Below, one piece after another: positions 15,803-23,511 of a DNA stretch of 23,603 bases. The notes under the pieces are model-generated. The model made no database searches. It saw only the letters and a list, made by a program, of their open reading frames with translations, and was not told where the DNA came from. This stretch comes from Bacillota bacterium (GTDB lineage: Bacteria; Bacillota; Clostridia; Tissierellales; Peptoniphilaceae). Positions within the stretch are counted from its first letter, which is position 1; each line of letters starts with the position of its first letter. Position numbers and translations under genes: made by a program. The DNA is taken from contig JAEXBN010000013.1 of the NCBI GenBank assembly GCA_023394045.1, positions 1-23,603 of the forward strand. The letters are read 5' to 3'.

Positions 15803-15823
15803 ACAATTTTGATCAAGCATTGT
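15803..15823. promoter_or_regulatory. Dyad ACAAT-N11-ATTGT upstream of the yoaK-like gene
   Basis: Arms ACAAT (15803-15807) and ATTGT (15819-15823) with a central TTGATCAA. It overlaps the -35 box of the promoter at 15820-15848. Similar in arms and span to the dyad at 15844-15865. Confidence 0.35.
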
Positions 15824-15848
15824 CAATTATTTATTAAAGGGGCACAAT
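15820..15848 (+). promoter_or_regulatory. Promoter of the yoaK-like gene
   Basis: TTGTCA (15820-15825), 17-bp spacer, CACAAT (15843-15848). It precedes the ATG by about 108 nt. Dyads overlap both boxes, suggesting repression. Confidence 0.5.
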
Positions 15849-15865
15849 ACAGTAGGTCGTATTGT
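15844..15865. promoter_or_regulatory. Dyad ACAATAC-N8-GTATTGT over the -10 region
   Basis: Perfect 7-bp arms separated by 8 nt, starting inside the -10 box. Size and placement suit a TetR- or MarR-type repressor site. Its centre is about 41-42 bp, near four helical turns, from the centre of the dyad at 15803-15823. Confidence 0.45.
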
Positions 15866-15956
15866 AAAAGAGCATAAAACGGATGATCAATAAAAATGCT
15901 TAAACCCGGGAAATGCCCAAGAGACTGCAAAAGAGGAAAACAGAAAGAAGGAAAAC

Positions 15957-16664
15957 ATGATCCACGGATTGGAAAGTAAAGAACCTGATCAGCTTCTTCC
16001 CTCCGAATCCAGACGTGTCGGCGTGCTTTTAGCGATAGCCGGAGGAGGAATGAATGCCTATTCCTGGCTGCTTCGCGGCGAGGTGTTTGCGACGATGATG
16101 ACGGGAAACTTGTTATACTTTACTTTCAATCTGGTGCAACAGCGATGGAGCATGCTTCCCAAATATTTTATTCCGATCGTGTGCTTTTTTGTCGGAAGCC
16201 TTCTTGCCGATTGGTTTCGCTTTCATGATGATCGGCATTCTTATCACTGGCGCGAGGGTTCCTCCGTGTTCATCGCGATTCTTCTCATGATCGCCTCTCT
16301 GTTTTCAGAGCAGTGGAATTTTTTTTCCGCGATCCTGATTTCCTTTGCCGGCGGGCTGCAGGCAGAAACCTACACGAAAATTAATGGAAAAGCGGTTGCG
16401 ACGACCATGGGAACCGGAAATTTTAAGAACATTGCGCACTGGATGGCGGTCTATTTTCATACGAAAGATCCGGAAGCCATGCGCAACGCTCAGCTCTACA
16501 TTTCGGCCAATCTTTTCTTTACATTAGGCGCAGTGGCTGAAGGACTGCTGACGCTGGTTCTGGGCTTTCGCGCCATTTATTTTGTCGCTGCGCTGCATCT
16601 TATGATCGCTTGGATGATGCATGATGTTTCGCTGTTGGATCATACATGGCTTCATCGGCCTTGA
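15957..16664 (+). CDS. YoaK-family (DUF1275) membrane protein
   Basis: A 235-residue protein with about six membrane helices. The opening segment with GGGMNAYSWLLRGEVFATMMTGNLLYF matches the DUF1275 hallmark (a glycine-rich first helix, then F-x-x-x-MTGN), and a second conserved stretch around GGLQAETYTKINGKAVATTMGTGNFKN is the family's other signature (residues split here only for recognition). Function of the family is not established; transport is usually assumed. AAGAAGG precedes the ATG. The 3' end runs 65 bp into the convergent maturase gene with no terminator between. Monocistronic by layout. Confidence 0.85.
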   Translation: MIHGLESKEPDQLLPSESRRVGVLLAIAGGGMNAYSWLLRGEVFATMMTGNLLYFTFNLVQQRWSMLPKYFIPIVCFFVGSLLADWFRFHDDRHSYHWREGSSVFIAILLMIASLFSEQWNFFSAILISFAGGLQAETYTKINGKAVATTMGTGNFKNIAHWMAVYFHTKDPEAMRNAQLYISANLFFTLGAVAEGLLTLVLGFRAIYFVAALHLMIAWMMHDVSLLDHTWLHRP

Positions 16665-18153
16665 TGGCCAAGGCGCACTCCATTCGTTTGCGAAACAGAT
16701 CGCAGCTGAAGGGCACCGTTCCCTTCAAGGATCCGGAGGCATGAAGCGCATTGGCGGCGCATCCCCCGGAGCAATATAGTTTGGCCCAGCAGGACTGACA
16801 GCCGGGGCGTGAGTAGCAGTTACATTCTTTGAAATCGCCGATGAGCTCCGGAGTAGTAATGCCTTCCGTCACCGTGCCCACTTGATAGCCGGTTTCACCA
16901 ACAAATTGATGGCAAGGGTAGAGTTCCCCCGTTGGTGTGACGGCGAGATATTCCGAACCGCTTCCGCATCCGGAAATCCGCTTATGGATGCAGGGACCGC
17001 CTTCCAGATTCATCATGAAATGATAGAAAAGAAAGGGATGATCCTGTGGAGGAAGATCTTCGATGGATCCTCCGGCAGCTTTTTGATCGGCCGCCAGGCG
17101 GTTTCGCCGAATCATTTCCGTGGTGATGCGGTCATACTGTTCGTTGAGGACAGCGACATCTTCCGATCCGAGCATGTAGGGTTCGGAGGGATCGCCGATC
17201 ACCGGCTCCATGGAAAGCCGATAAAATCCCAGATTCGCCATGTGGAAAACATCTTCGGAAAAATCGGTATTATTTTTTGTATACGTGCCGCGCATGTAGT
17301 ACTCTTGATCGCCTCGGATGGAAACGAAACGCTTGAAATGGGGAAGAATATGCGCATAGCTTCCCTGGCCGCTGATCGTGTGGCGCAGACGGTCATGAAT
17401 TTCCGGGCGACCGTCAAGGGAAAGAACCACATTGTGCATGTTCTGATTCAGAAAGGCGATCATTTCATCCGTGAGAAGCAATCCATTGGTGGTGTAGGTG
17501 AAGCGGAACTGTTTCTTCGCTTCTTTTTCACGCTCTCGTGCGTAGGAAACGGTATGTTTGACGAGATCCCAGTTTAGCGCCGGCTCTCCGCCGAAGAAGT
17601 CGATATCGATGTTGCGATGGGGGCCGGAAGCAGAAATCACAAAATCAATCGCCCGCTCAGCGACTTCCGTGCTCATGAGGCTCCGCTCGCCATGATATTT
17701 TCCTTGGCTGGCAAAACAGTAGTCGCAATCCAGATTGCAGGTATGCGCGACATTCATGCAGAGCGCTTTGACATATGTTTTCCGCTCCCTGAGATCAAGC
17801 GACAGATGCCCAAAGGTGTCCTCGGTGAAGAGCTGGCCATCAGCGATTAGGGTATCAAGGTCGGTGAGAATTTCATTCCACTCGGTCGCACTGAGTGCGG
17901 CCGCGCGCTTTTTGGCGGGATCTGGGGCGACACCCTCAGAAGAAAAAAACGCTTCATGGAGACGGGCACGGAGTGAAGAGGAGAGCCCCCGGGCGGATTC
18001 TGCGCGGAGGTCTTCCGGTTGGAGCACGCCATTCTGTTCCCAGCGCTCCAGAAGAGCGACGACATCAAACGTGATGTCGTCTAATAAATGAACCGCGCCG
18101 GAGTAAGTGTCCAGCGCGATCGAAAAACCCTGTGTTTGAAATGTATGGATCAT
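16600..18153 (-). CDS. SCIFF peptide maturase, radical SAM/SPASM thioether synthase
   Basis: A 517-residue radical SAM enzyme that installs Cys-to-Thr (or similar) thioether links on the SCIFF precursor encoded just upstream. Radical SAM cluster cysteines are C139-x3-C143-x2-C146 (CNLDCDYC). The C-terminal SPASM region is cysteine-rich, from GGPCIHKR through LYPCHQF, ECNCYSRPGCQSCW and YCSGGC to FSCDLF, enough for two auxiliary 4Fe-4S clusters as in CteB. The N-terminus (MIHTFQTQGFSIALDTYSGA) followed by VHLLDD is the family's peptide-recognition lead. The ATG at 18153 is 40 nt after the SCIFF stop and has no strong SD, so it may depend on translation from the precursor. The protein is somewhat longer than the ~450 residues usual for the family. 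The last 65 bp overlap the convergent yoaK-like gene. Confidence 0.95.
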   Translation of the reverse strand: MIHTFQTQGFSIALDTYSGAVHLLDDITFDVVALLERWEQNGVLQPEDLRAESARGLSSSLRARLHEAFFSSEGVAPDPAKKRAAALSATEWNEILTDLDTLIADGQLFTEDTFGHLSLDLRERKTYVKALCMNVAHTCNLDCDYCFASQGKYHGERSLMSTEVAERAIDFVISASGPHRNIDIDFFGGEPALNWDLVKHTVSYAREREKEAKKQFRFTYTTNGLLLTDEMIAFLNQNMHNVVLSLDGRPEIHDRLRHTISGQGSYAHILPHFKRFVSIRGDQEYYMRGTYTKNNTDFSEDVFHMANLGFYRLSMEPVIGDPSEPYMLGSEDVAVLNEQYDRITTEMIRRNRLAADQKAAGGSIEDLPPQDHPFLFYHFMMNLEGGPCIHKRISGCGSGSEYLAVTPTGELYPCHQFVGETGYQVGTVTEGITTPELIGDFKECNCYSRPGCQSCWAKLYCSGGCAANALHASGSLKGTVPFSCDLFRKRMECALAIKADEAMYDPTAKHHASSKRS

Positions 18154-18193
18154 ACGATAGAATTTCTAAGCGGAAACCGCAGTTCCAAGAAAC

Positions 18194-18340
18194 TTAGTCA
18201 GCTTTCTGTTCGCATTCCTGGTTTGCAATGCCGCAGGAAGTTTTGCAGGCTGATTGGCAGGATGTCTGGCACTCGCCGCAGCCGCCATCTTTTTCACTTT
18301 GTTTCAAATCGCGGGTATTTAAGCTAATGATATGTTTCAT
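18194..18340 (-). CDS. SCIFF ranthipeptide precursor (six cysteines in forty-five)
   Basis: A 48-residue peptide with the SCIFF pattern: leader starting MKHIISLNT, then a core with C21, C24, C28, C32, C36 and C43 set in GGCGEC, QTSCQSAC and KTSCGIA blocks. This is the substrate of the adjacent radical SAM maturase; each core Cys can be linked to a nearby Thr/Ser-type residue. In Clostridium such ranthipeptides have been linked to population-dependent regulation. An excellent SD, AGGAGG (18346-18351), lies 5 nt from the ATG. Expression should be high, consistent with a near-consensus promoter at 18401-18429 and with a precursor made in excess over its enzyme. Confidence 0.96.
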   Translation of the reverse strand: MKHIISLNTRDLKQSEKDGGCGECQTSCQSACKTSCGIANQECEQKAD

Positions 18341-18381
18341 GTGATCCTCCTGAAGGTCATAAAGTGCTGTTTTTATGAAAA

Positions 18382-18397
18382 AACAGATAAATCTGTT
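18382..18397. promoter_or_regulatory. 16-bp perfect palindrome at the SCIFF transcription start
   Basis: Arms AACAGAT and ATCTGTT around AA (plus strand). It starts 3 nt after the SCIFF -10 box on the minus strand, thus covering the expected transcription start. Position suits a repressor operator; no T-run makes it a terminator. Confidence 0.5.
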
Positions 18398-18400
18398 CCT

Positions 18401-18429
18401 ATTTTACGTATCGGAGCAGAAAGCGTCAA
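18401..18429 (-). promoter_or_regulatory. Promoter of the SCIFF-maturase operon
   Basis: Minus strand: TTGACG (18424-18429), exact 17-bp spacer, TAAAAT (18401-18406); ten of twelve positions match the sigma-A consensus. About 60 nt of leader then precede the SCIFF ATG. Confidence 0.75.
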
Positions 18430-18477
18430 TCACGGTTTGCTTTTCAGCGGAAGAACGCGGAGGAATATGAAATTTCT

Positions 18478-18483
18478 TATAAT
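18478..18483 (+). promoter_or_regulatory. Possible -10 box for the ABC exporter operon
   Basis: A perfect TATAAT occurs 107 nt before the first ABC gene, but no -35 box is recognisable 16-18 bp upstream. If real it would be activator-dependent, back to back with the SCIFF promoter. Confidence 0.3.
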
Positions 18484-18589
18484 GAACGGAACTGTATCAT
18501 GAACAGAAATGCAGCGGAAGCGGGATGTGCCGCGCCTTAGCGCTTTGCGTCTGATCGGCTTTACCTGTTGAGACAGAAAGAAGAATGAA

Positions 18590-20392
18590 ATGGATGCGTT
18601 TCGAACGATTGTCCCTTTTTTGAAAGAAAATCGTCGCCAGTATTTATTCGGCATCGCCATGCTGATTTTGGTCGATGCGACGAATCTTTTTATTCCACAG
18701 CTCGTGCGTCGTTTCGCTAATTTGGCGGTTTCCGGAGAATTGACACGCACGCGTCTGGGCTTCTTGGCGGGGCTGATCCTCTTGCTGGGGCTGCTGATGG
18801 CAGCGGGGCGATATTTCTGGAGAATGAATATTTTCGGAGCGGGACGGAAATTGCAATATTGGCTTCGCCGGAAAATATTTAAGAAGCTTCTGGAACTGGA
18901 TGATTCCTTTTATCACCAGCATTCCACAGGAGATCTCATGGCTCATGTGACCAACGATGTCATGACGGTTGGCAATGCGATGGGCGGCGGGGTGATGATC
19001 TTGGTGGATTCCGTCTTCATGACCAGTTTTACGGTTTTTATGATGGTTCTGACGATCGGATGGAAGCATACCGCTATGGCGTTGATTGCACTCCCTCTGC
19101 TCGTCTTTGTCATTTTCAAAATCATGGGTCCCATCCAGCGTCGGAGCCGTATTTTGCAGAACGCCTTTTCTGACCTGACGACGGAAGTGCAGGAGAATCT
19201 GGATGGCATGAGGGTCATTAAATCCACGGGGATTGAATCTTTTCGGGGGCAAAGCTTCGGGCGTGTCAATGATCGCTATGCCTCGGATTTTATTCGATGG
19301 GTACGTTGGGATCAGCTTTTCGATCCCATCATTACGTTGATCTCCGGACTCAGCTTCGTCGTCTTTATTCTTTATGGGACGCTCAGTATCGCGGCGGGGA
19401 CGCTGATGCTCGGGGATTTTGTGGCCGCTTTTGAATATCTTTTCATGATTCTCTGGCCGCTGACGGCGCTCGGTCTCGTGGCTTCGCATGTGCAGCGCGG
19501 TCTTTCTTCCATACAGAGGATTAATGAAATTTTGTATTCTGCTCCGGCGATCCATGTGATTTCGCCGGATCAGGAGAACGCATGGGACAGACATCCGGTG
19601 CGTATTGTTTTTCAAGATGTTTCGTTTCGCTATGGGAAAGATCGTCCTTGGGTGTTGCGCCACATTTCTTTTCAGGTGGAACCGGGAGAGTCCTTGGCGA
19701 TTTCAGGCCGCACCGGGGCAGGGAAGACGACGATCATTCAGCTGCTCCTCCATCGCTATGAGGCGACAGAGGGAATCATTCTCATTGATGGAAGAGACGT
19801 ACGCTCGTTTTCTCAGAACCAGTTGGCGGAGATTTTTGGCGTGGTGGCGCAGGAGACGTTCCTCTTCTCCAGGTCCATCGCCTCCAATATTGCCTTTGGA
19901 TCCCGCCCATCCTCTGGCTCACAGGATCCAGGGCAGTGGGAAGACCCCATACAAAGCGCTGCTGCATTTGCGCAGATTGCCGATGAGGTGGAGCAGATGC
20001 GTGATCAATATGAGACGGTGATCGGTGAGCGGGGAATGACTTTATCTGGAGGCCAAAAACAGCGGTTGTCTATCGCTCGAGCGATTTATACCGATCCTCT
20101 GATTCTGGTTCTTGATGATGCGCTGTCCGCGGTCGATACCGATACAGAATATCGATTTTTATTGGAATTAAAGCAGAAACACATCGGAATCATTTTGATC
20201 AGCCAGCGGGTCTCCGCCATGAAGGATGCAGATCAGATCATTGTGCTTGAAGAGGGACGGCTGACCCAACGGGGCACACACGAAGCGCTTCTGGGGCAGA
20301 CGGGATTCTATGCTGATTTGTACCATCGGCAATGGCTTGAATCCAACGCACAGATGCGGGATGCCGACGCGAAGGAAGGAGGCGCTCAATGA
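18590..20392 (+). CDS. ABC exporter half-transporter with degenerate ATP site (YheI/BmrC-like)
   Basis: A 600-residue fusion of six-helix membrane domain and nucleotide-binding domain. Walker A is GRTGAGKTT (K379) and the signature LSGGQ is intact. Walker B ends D509-D510 where active subunits have D-E, and the switch histidine is Q539 (ISQR), so this subunit's own catalytic site is degenerate. That is the pattern of the YheI/BmrC-type partner in heterodimeric multidrug exporters (BmrCD, LmrCD, TM287/288). The partner is encoded next with a 4-nt ATGA overlap. Substrate unknown. No peptidase C39 domain is present, so it does not trim double-glycine leaders itself. SD before the ATG at 18590 is weak (AAAGAAG). 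Confidence 0.92.
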   Translation: MDAFRTIVPFLKENRRQYLFGIAMLILVDATNLFIPQLVRRFANLAVSGELTRTRLGFLAGLILLLGLLMAAGRYFWRMNIFGAGRKLQYWLRRKIFKKLLELDDSFYHQHSTGDLMAHVTNDVMTVGNAMGGGVMILVDSVFMTSFTVFMMVLTIGWKHTAMALIALPLLVFVIFKIMGPIQRRSRILQNAFSDLTTEVQENLDGMRVIKSTGIESFRGQSFGRVNDRYASDFIRWVRWDQLFDPIITLISGLSFVVFILYGTLSIAAGTLMLGDFVAAFEYLFMILWPLTALGLVASHVQRGLSSIQRINEILYSAPAIHVISPDQENAWDRHPVRIVFQDVSFRYGKDRPWVLRHISFQVEPGESLAISGRTGAGKTTIIQLLLHRYEATEGIILIDGRDVRSFSQNQLAEIFGVVAQETFLFSRSIASNIAFGSRPSSGSQDPGQWEDPIQSAAAFAQIADEVEQMRDQYETVIGERGMTLSGGQKQRLSIARAIYTDPLILVLDDALSAVDTDTEYRFLLELKQKHIGIILISQRVSAMKDADQIIVLEEGRLTQRGTHEALLGQTGFYADLYHRQWLESNAQMRDADAKEGGAQ

Positions 20393-22203
20393 ATTCGATG
20401 AACAAGAAATCCTTTCAGAATTTGCGCCGTCTGATGCGCTTTGCGCTTCCCTACTGGCCTTGGTATGTGCTGATCTTTGTCCTGATGATCATTTCGACTG
20501 GAGCGGACTTGCTGCGCCCTAAATTGATTCAGGTGCTGATTGATCAGCATATTACCCCCATGCTGCGCGATCCTATGGCGGTAGACGCGCAGACGTTTGG
20601 GATGGCGCTGCAATTTGGTTTGTTTTATCTGGGAACGGTGTTGATCAATTTTATCTCCATGTATGGCTTCGGCGTCCTGACTCAGCAGACCGGAGTGCGA
20701 ATCGTCACCGATTTGCGCCGCCATCTGTATGACCATGTGCTGCGCCTGCCGATGCGCTATTTCGATCACCACAGCACCGGGGGATTGGTGACACGGGTAA
20801 CCAATGATACGGAATCGGTGTTGGAGCTCTACACTTTTGTGGCGACCAATTTGTTTCGAAACCTGATTCTTCTGGCAGGAATCTTGTTCGTTTTGATTTC
20901 GGTTGGAGGGTCCCTGTCCGGCTACATTTTAGTTTTGACACCATTGGTTCTTATGGTCTCGATTCTTTTTCAAAAACGCATCCGCCAGATTTATGATCGT
21001 CAACGTGCGATCCGCTCGGAGATCAATACGCAGCTTTCGGAAGATATTAGCGGAATGAACGTGATTCAGATGTTCGATCAGAGCGAGGCGATGGAAAACG
21101 AGTTTGAAGGGATCAACGATGCTTTCTATCAGGAAAGCCGCCGGGAGGTCAGAGCCTATGCAATCTATCGGCCTTCCATTGAAGTGGTTCGCGCCGTGGG
21201 GCTGGCTCTGTTGCTATGGTTTGGAGGGCTGAGGGAAATGCAGGGAGCAGTGAGCTTTGGGGTTCTCTATGCGATGATTAATTATCTCCAGAGATTTTTT
21301 CAACCGATTCTTGATATGGCTGAGTTGCTTAATGTGCTCCAGTCCGCTCTTTCCTCTTCTGAGCGCATCGTTTCGCTGATGGAGGAGCCGGAAGAGGAAA
21401 ATTTGGGTCAATTTTCTGTACCGCTAGAGGGATTTCAAGGTAAAATTGAATTCGAACATGTCTGGTTCCGTTATGATTCGCCGGAACATCACACTCCCAT
21501 GGAAGAAAGCGAGTGGACGCTGAAGGATGTTTCCTTTACGATTCAGCCCGGTCAATTTGTTGCCTTTGTCGGGATGACGGGAGCGGGGAAAAGCACGATC
21601 CTGAGTTTGCTTGCCCGGTTCTATTCCATTCAGCGCGGCGTGATTCGGATTGATGGGCGGGATATTCAAACTTACGATCTGTTTGATCTGAGGCGCGCCA
21701 TCGGCATTGTCCAGCAGGATGTCTTTTTGTTCCGCGGCAGCATTTTGAGCAATTTAACCTTGGGCCGCCCAGAGGTAAGCCGTACACAGGCAGAGGAAGC
21801 GGCGATGCTGGTGCATGCGGATTCATTCATTCGGAAGCTCCCTCATGGCTATGATGAGGTCGTGATGGAACGCGGATCGACGCTGTCTGCGGGGGAACGG
21901 CAGCTGTTATCGTTTGCCCGGACGATCGCCGCCCGCCCCTCCATCTTAGTTCTGGATGAAGCCACCGCCAATATCGATACGGAAACAGAGCAGCAAATTC
22001 AGGATGCGATCCGGCAGATGGCTGAAAATCGTACGGTTCTTGCCGTTGCGCATCGCTTATCGACGATTGCGGATGCTGATCAGATTTTTGTCATGTCGCA
22101 TGGGCGCATCGTTGAGCAGGGGCAAAAAGATGAGCTGATTCAGGCGGATGGTTTGTTTCGTATGCTCTATGAATTGCAATATGGAAAGGAGATGCTGAAA
22201 TGA
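20389..22203 (+). CDS. ABC exporter half-transporter with consensus ATP site (YheH/BmrD-like)
   Basis: A 604-residue half-ABC exporter. Walker A GMTGAGKST (K401), Walker B with catalytic E524 (LVLDEATANID) and switch H555 (VAHR) are all canonical. Its signature is LSAGE instead of LSGGQ and is followed by RQLLSFAR, typical of the YheH/BmrD/LmrD side. The dimer with the preceding subunit therefore has one active ATP site (this Walker A/B with the partner's LSGGQ) and one degenerate site. Strong SD GGAAGGAGG 6 nt upstream; its ATG overlaps the previous stop. About 85 residues between the N-terminus and the middle of the membrane domain are more extended than in the partner, as common in this class. 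Confidence 0.93.
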   Translation: MNSMNKKSFQNLRRLMRFALPYWPWYVLIFVLMIISTGADLLRPKLIQVLIDQHITPMLRDPMAVDAQTFGMALQFGLFYLGTVLINFISMYGFGVLTQQTGVRIVTDLRRHLYDHVLRLPMRYFDHHSTGGLVTRVTNDTESVLELYTFVATNLFRNLILLAGILFVLISVGGSLSGYILVLTPLVLMVSILFQKRIRQIYDRQRAIRSEINTQLSEDISGMNVIQMFDQSEAMENEFEGINDAFYQESRREVRAYAIYRPSIEVVRAVGLALLLWFGGLREMQGAVSFGVLYAMINYLQRFFQPILDMAELLNVLQSALSSSERIVSLMEEPEEENLGQFSVPLEGFQGKIEFEHVWFRYDSPEHHTPMEESEWTLKDVSFTIQPGQFVAFVGMTGAGKSTILSLLARFYSIQRGVIRIDGRDIQTYDLFDLRRAIGIVQQDVFLFRGSILSNLTLGRPEVSRTQAEEAAMLVHADSFIRKLPHGYDEVVMERGSTLSAGERQLLSFARTIAARPSILVLDEATANIDTETEQQIQDAIRQMAENRTVLAVAHRLSTIADADQIFVMSHGRIVEQGQKDELIQADGLFRMLYELQYGKEMLK

Positions 22204-23489
22204 GTGAGATCACGGAAAATGCGGAGCGAGATGCCGCCCGTTTTTTTCATCAACATAAGAACCTAGCTTACCACATTGCTTTTGCGTTGACACAACAGGA
22301 AGAGCTTTCAGAGAATGTGGTGGAAATGGTCATGCAGGACTTCTATCGAAGCGGTCTGATGAACGATCAATTTTCCCATGAAGATCAGAAAGCGCTTCTG
22401 ACGCTGATGACCCGCCATCGAGCGGTGGTGGCGGCGCGGGCTGAGGCAGGGAAAAATGGCGCAGCGGCGCGCGATGTGACGCCGAAGCCCTCGTTGATCG
22501 GGGATGCTGAAGTGAGCGCGTATGGGGATTTGATCGGCCGGATCCCGACGCGCGACAGGGTGGTTCTTTTCCTCTCCGTGCTTTTCCATCTCTCTGATGA
22601 AACGATTGCTTCGGTGCTGCGATTAAAAAAAGCATCTGTGGCAACCCGAAAACACCGCAGTCTTCTTTTTATCGCGGAACAAAGCCACCATGCCGCGGAG
22701 GATCTGGATGAGATGGCGGAGGAAGAACCATTCCAAACCGCGCTGAAACTGTGGATGAAAAGTCGGGTCAATTCCATGGAAGCGCTGTCGAACATGGAGC
22801 CGCATACCTTTCCGATACAGATGGAAGAGCGAACCATTCAGGCGATGAATGGAACGGGACGCTCTTTTGCCCATGGCTCGGTCAAGGATCTTTTATCCAG
22901 AAACTCCATGGTTCCTTTCGTTGTTGGCCTGGTGATCCTGTTTTTGATCCTTCTCTTTTTGCTGGTTCGTGCTTTTCAGGGAAAGCGGATCGCACAAGAC
23001 GCGAACTCGATGTCCCTTTCTCTTTCCTCGTCGGCTGAAGAATCTTCTCAGGAGCCGATCACAGAGACGCGCCATGTCGATCCCGCGGAAGCCGCCTATT
23101 TTGAGGATCATCTCATCTTTATCGATGCGAAGAGCGGCATCTTGTATCGCGTTGAAAAAGATCATCCAGCATCCGGTCTGATTAACTTACGCAAAAATCT
23201 GGAGGAAACCGGCGGAGTGGAGCATGTTGGCGAGCAGGATGGAAAGATTTATCTCGCCTTTATGGATGGCCGCGGGGGCATCATTTCCGGGCAGCCCGCG
23301 AAAATCAGTCTGGAGGATTACTGGCAGGAAGATTGGTTTACCAACCAAAAAGCGGATCCGACGGTGCCGTCGGTCGTGATCAATAGTGTGGAGTACCTCT
23401 TCACCCGGCAGGAAAGCGCTCCGGAAGAGACGGTGAACCAGGAAGAAGCGTTAGGAGAAAGCGCGCTTTTGGAAGGCGAGCAGCAGTGA
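22200..23489 (+). CDS. Sigma-factor-like protein with transmembrane anchor and extracytoplasmic tail
   Basis: A 429-residue protein coupled to the exporter by an ATGA overlap. Residues 1-85 resemble sigma-70 region 2 (LAYHIAFALTQQEELSENVV, then MQDFYR), and about 115-165 resembles region 4 with a helix-turn-helix (LSDETIASVLRLKKASVATRKHRS). After an acidic segment and a linker there is one membrane helix at about 235-257, a Ser-rich stretch and an acidic outer domain of ~160 residues with an unknown fold ending in Glu-rich sequence. Order and spacing suggest an ECF-type sigma core tied to the membrane, or a degenerate one turned into a structural or signalling domain. Critical promoter-contact residues cannot be judged by eye. 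I do not recognise a named family. Confidence 0.65.
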   Translation: MSEITENAERDAARFFHQHKNLAYHIAFALTQQEELSENVVEMVMQDFYRSGLMNDQFSHEDQKALLTLMTRHRAVVAARAEAGKNGAAARDVTPKPSLIGDAEVSAYGDLIGRIPTRDRVVLFLSVLFHLSDETIASVLRLKKASVATRKHRSLLFIAEQSHHAAEDLDEMAEEEPFQTALKLWMKSRVNSMEALSNMEPHTFPIQMEERTIQAMNGTGRSFAHGSVKDLLSRNSMVPFVVGLVILFLILLFLLVRAFQGKRIAQDANSMSLSLSSSAEESSQEPITETRHVDPAEAAYFEDHLIFIDAKSGILYRVEKDHPASGLINLRKNLEETGGVEHVGEQDGKIYLAFMDGRGGIISGQPAKISLEDYWQEDWFTNQKADPTVPSVVINSVEYLFTRQESAPEETVNQEEALGESALLEGEQQ

Positions 23490-23511
23490 GGAACAAAACG
23501 GAGAACAAACA

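Noticed and set aside
15631..15837. 68-codon plus-strand frame opposite the mgtE leader
   Set aside because: No SD, and it overlaps the better-supported minus-strand small ORF and the yoaK-side promoter region.
16882..17577. 231-codon plus-strand frame inside the SCIFF maturase gene
   Set aside because: Antisense of an intact radical SAM gene whose motifs account for the sequence; no SD or known domain.
18510..18545. GC-rich stretch with GCGC-CTTA-GCGC before the ABC operon
   Set aside because: The stem is only four pairs and has no T-tract, so it is neither a terminator nor a convincing leader structure.
18644..19663. 339-codon minus-strand frame inside the first ABC gene
   Set aside because: Antisense shadow rich in His/Arg/Gln with no domain; the plus-strand gene is clear.
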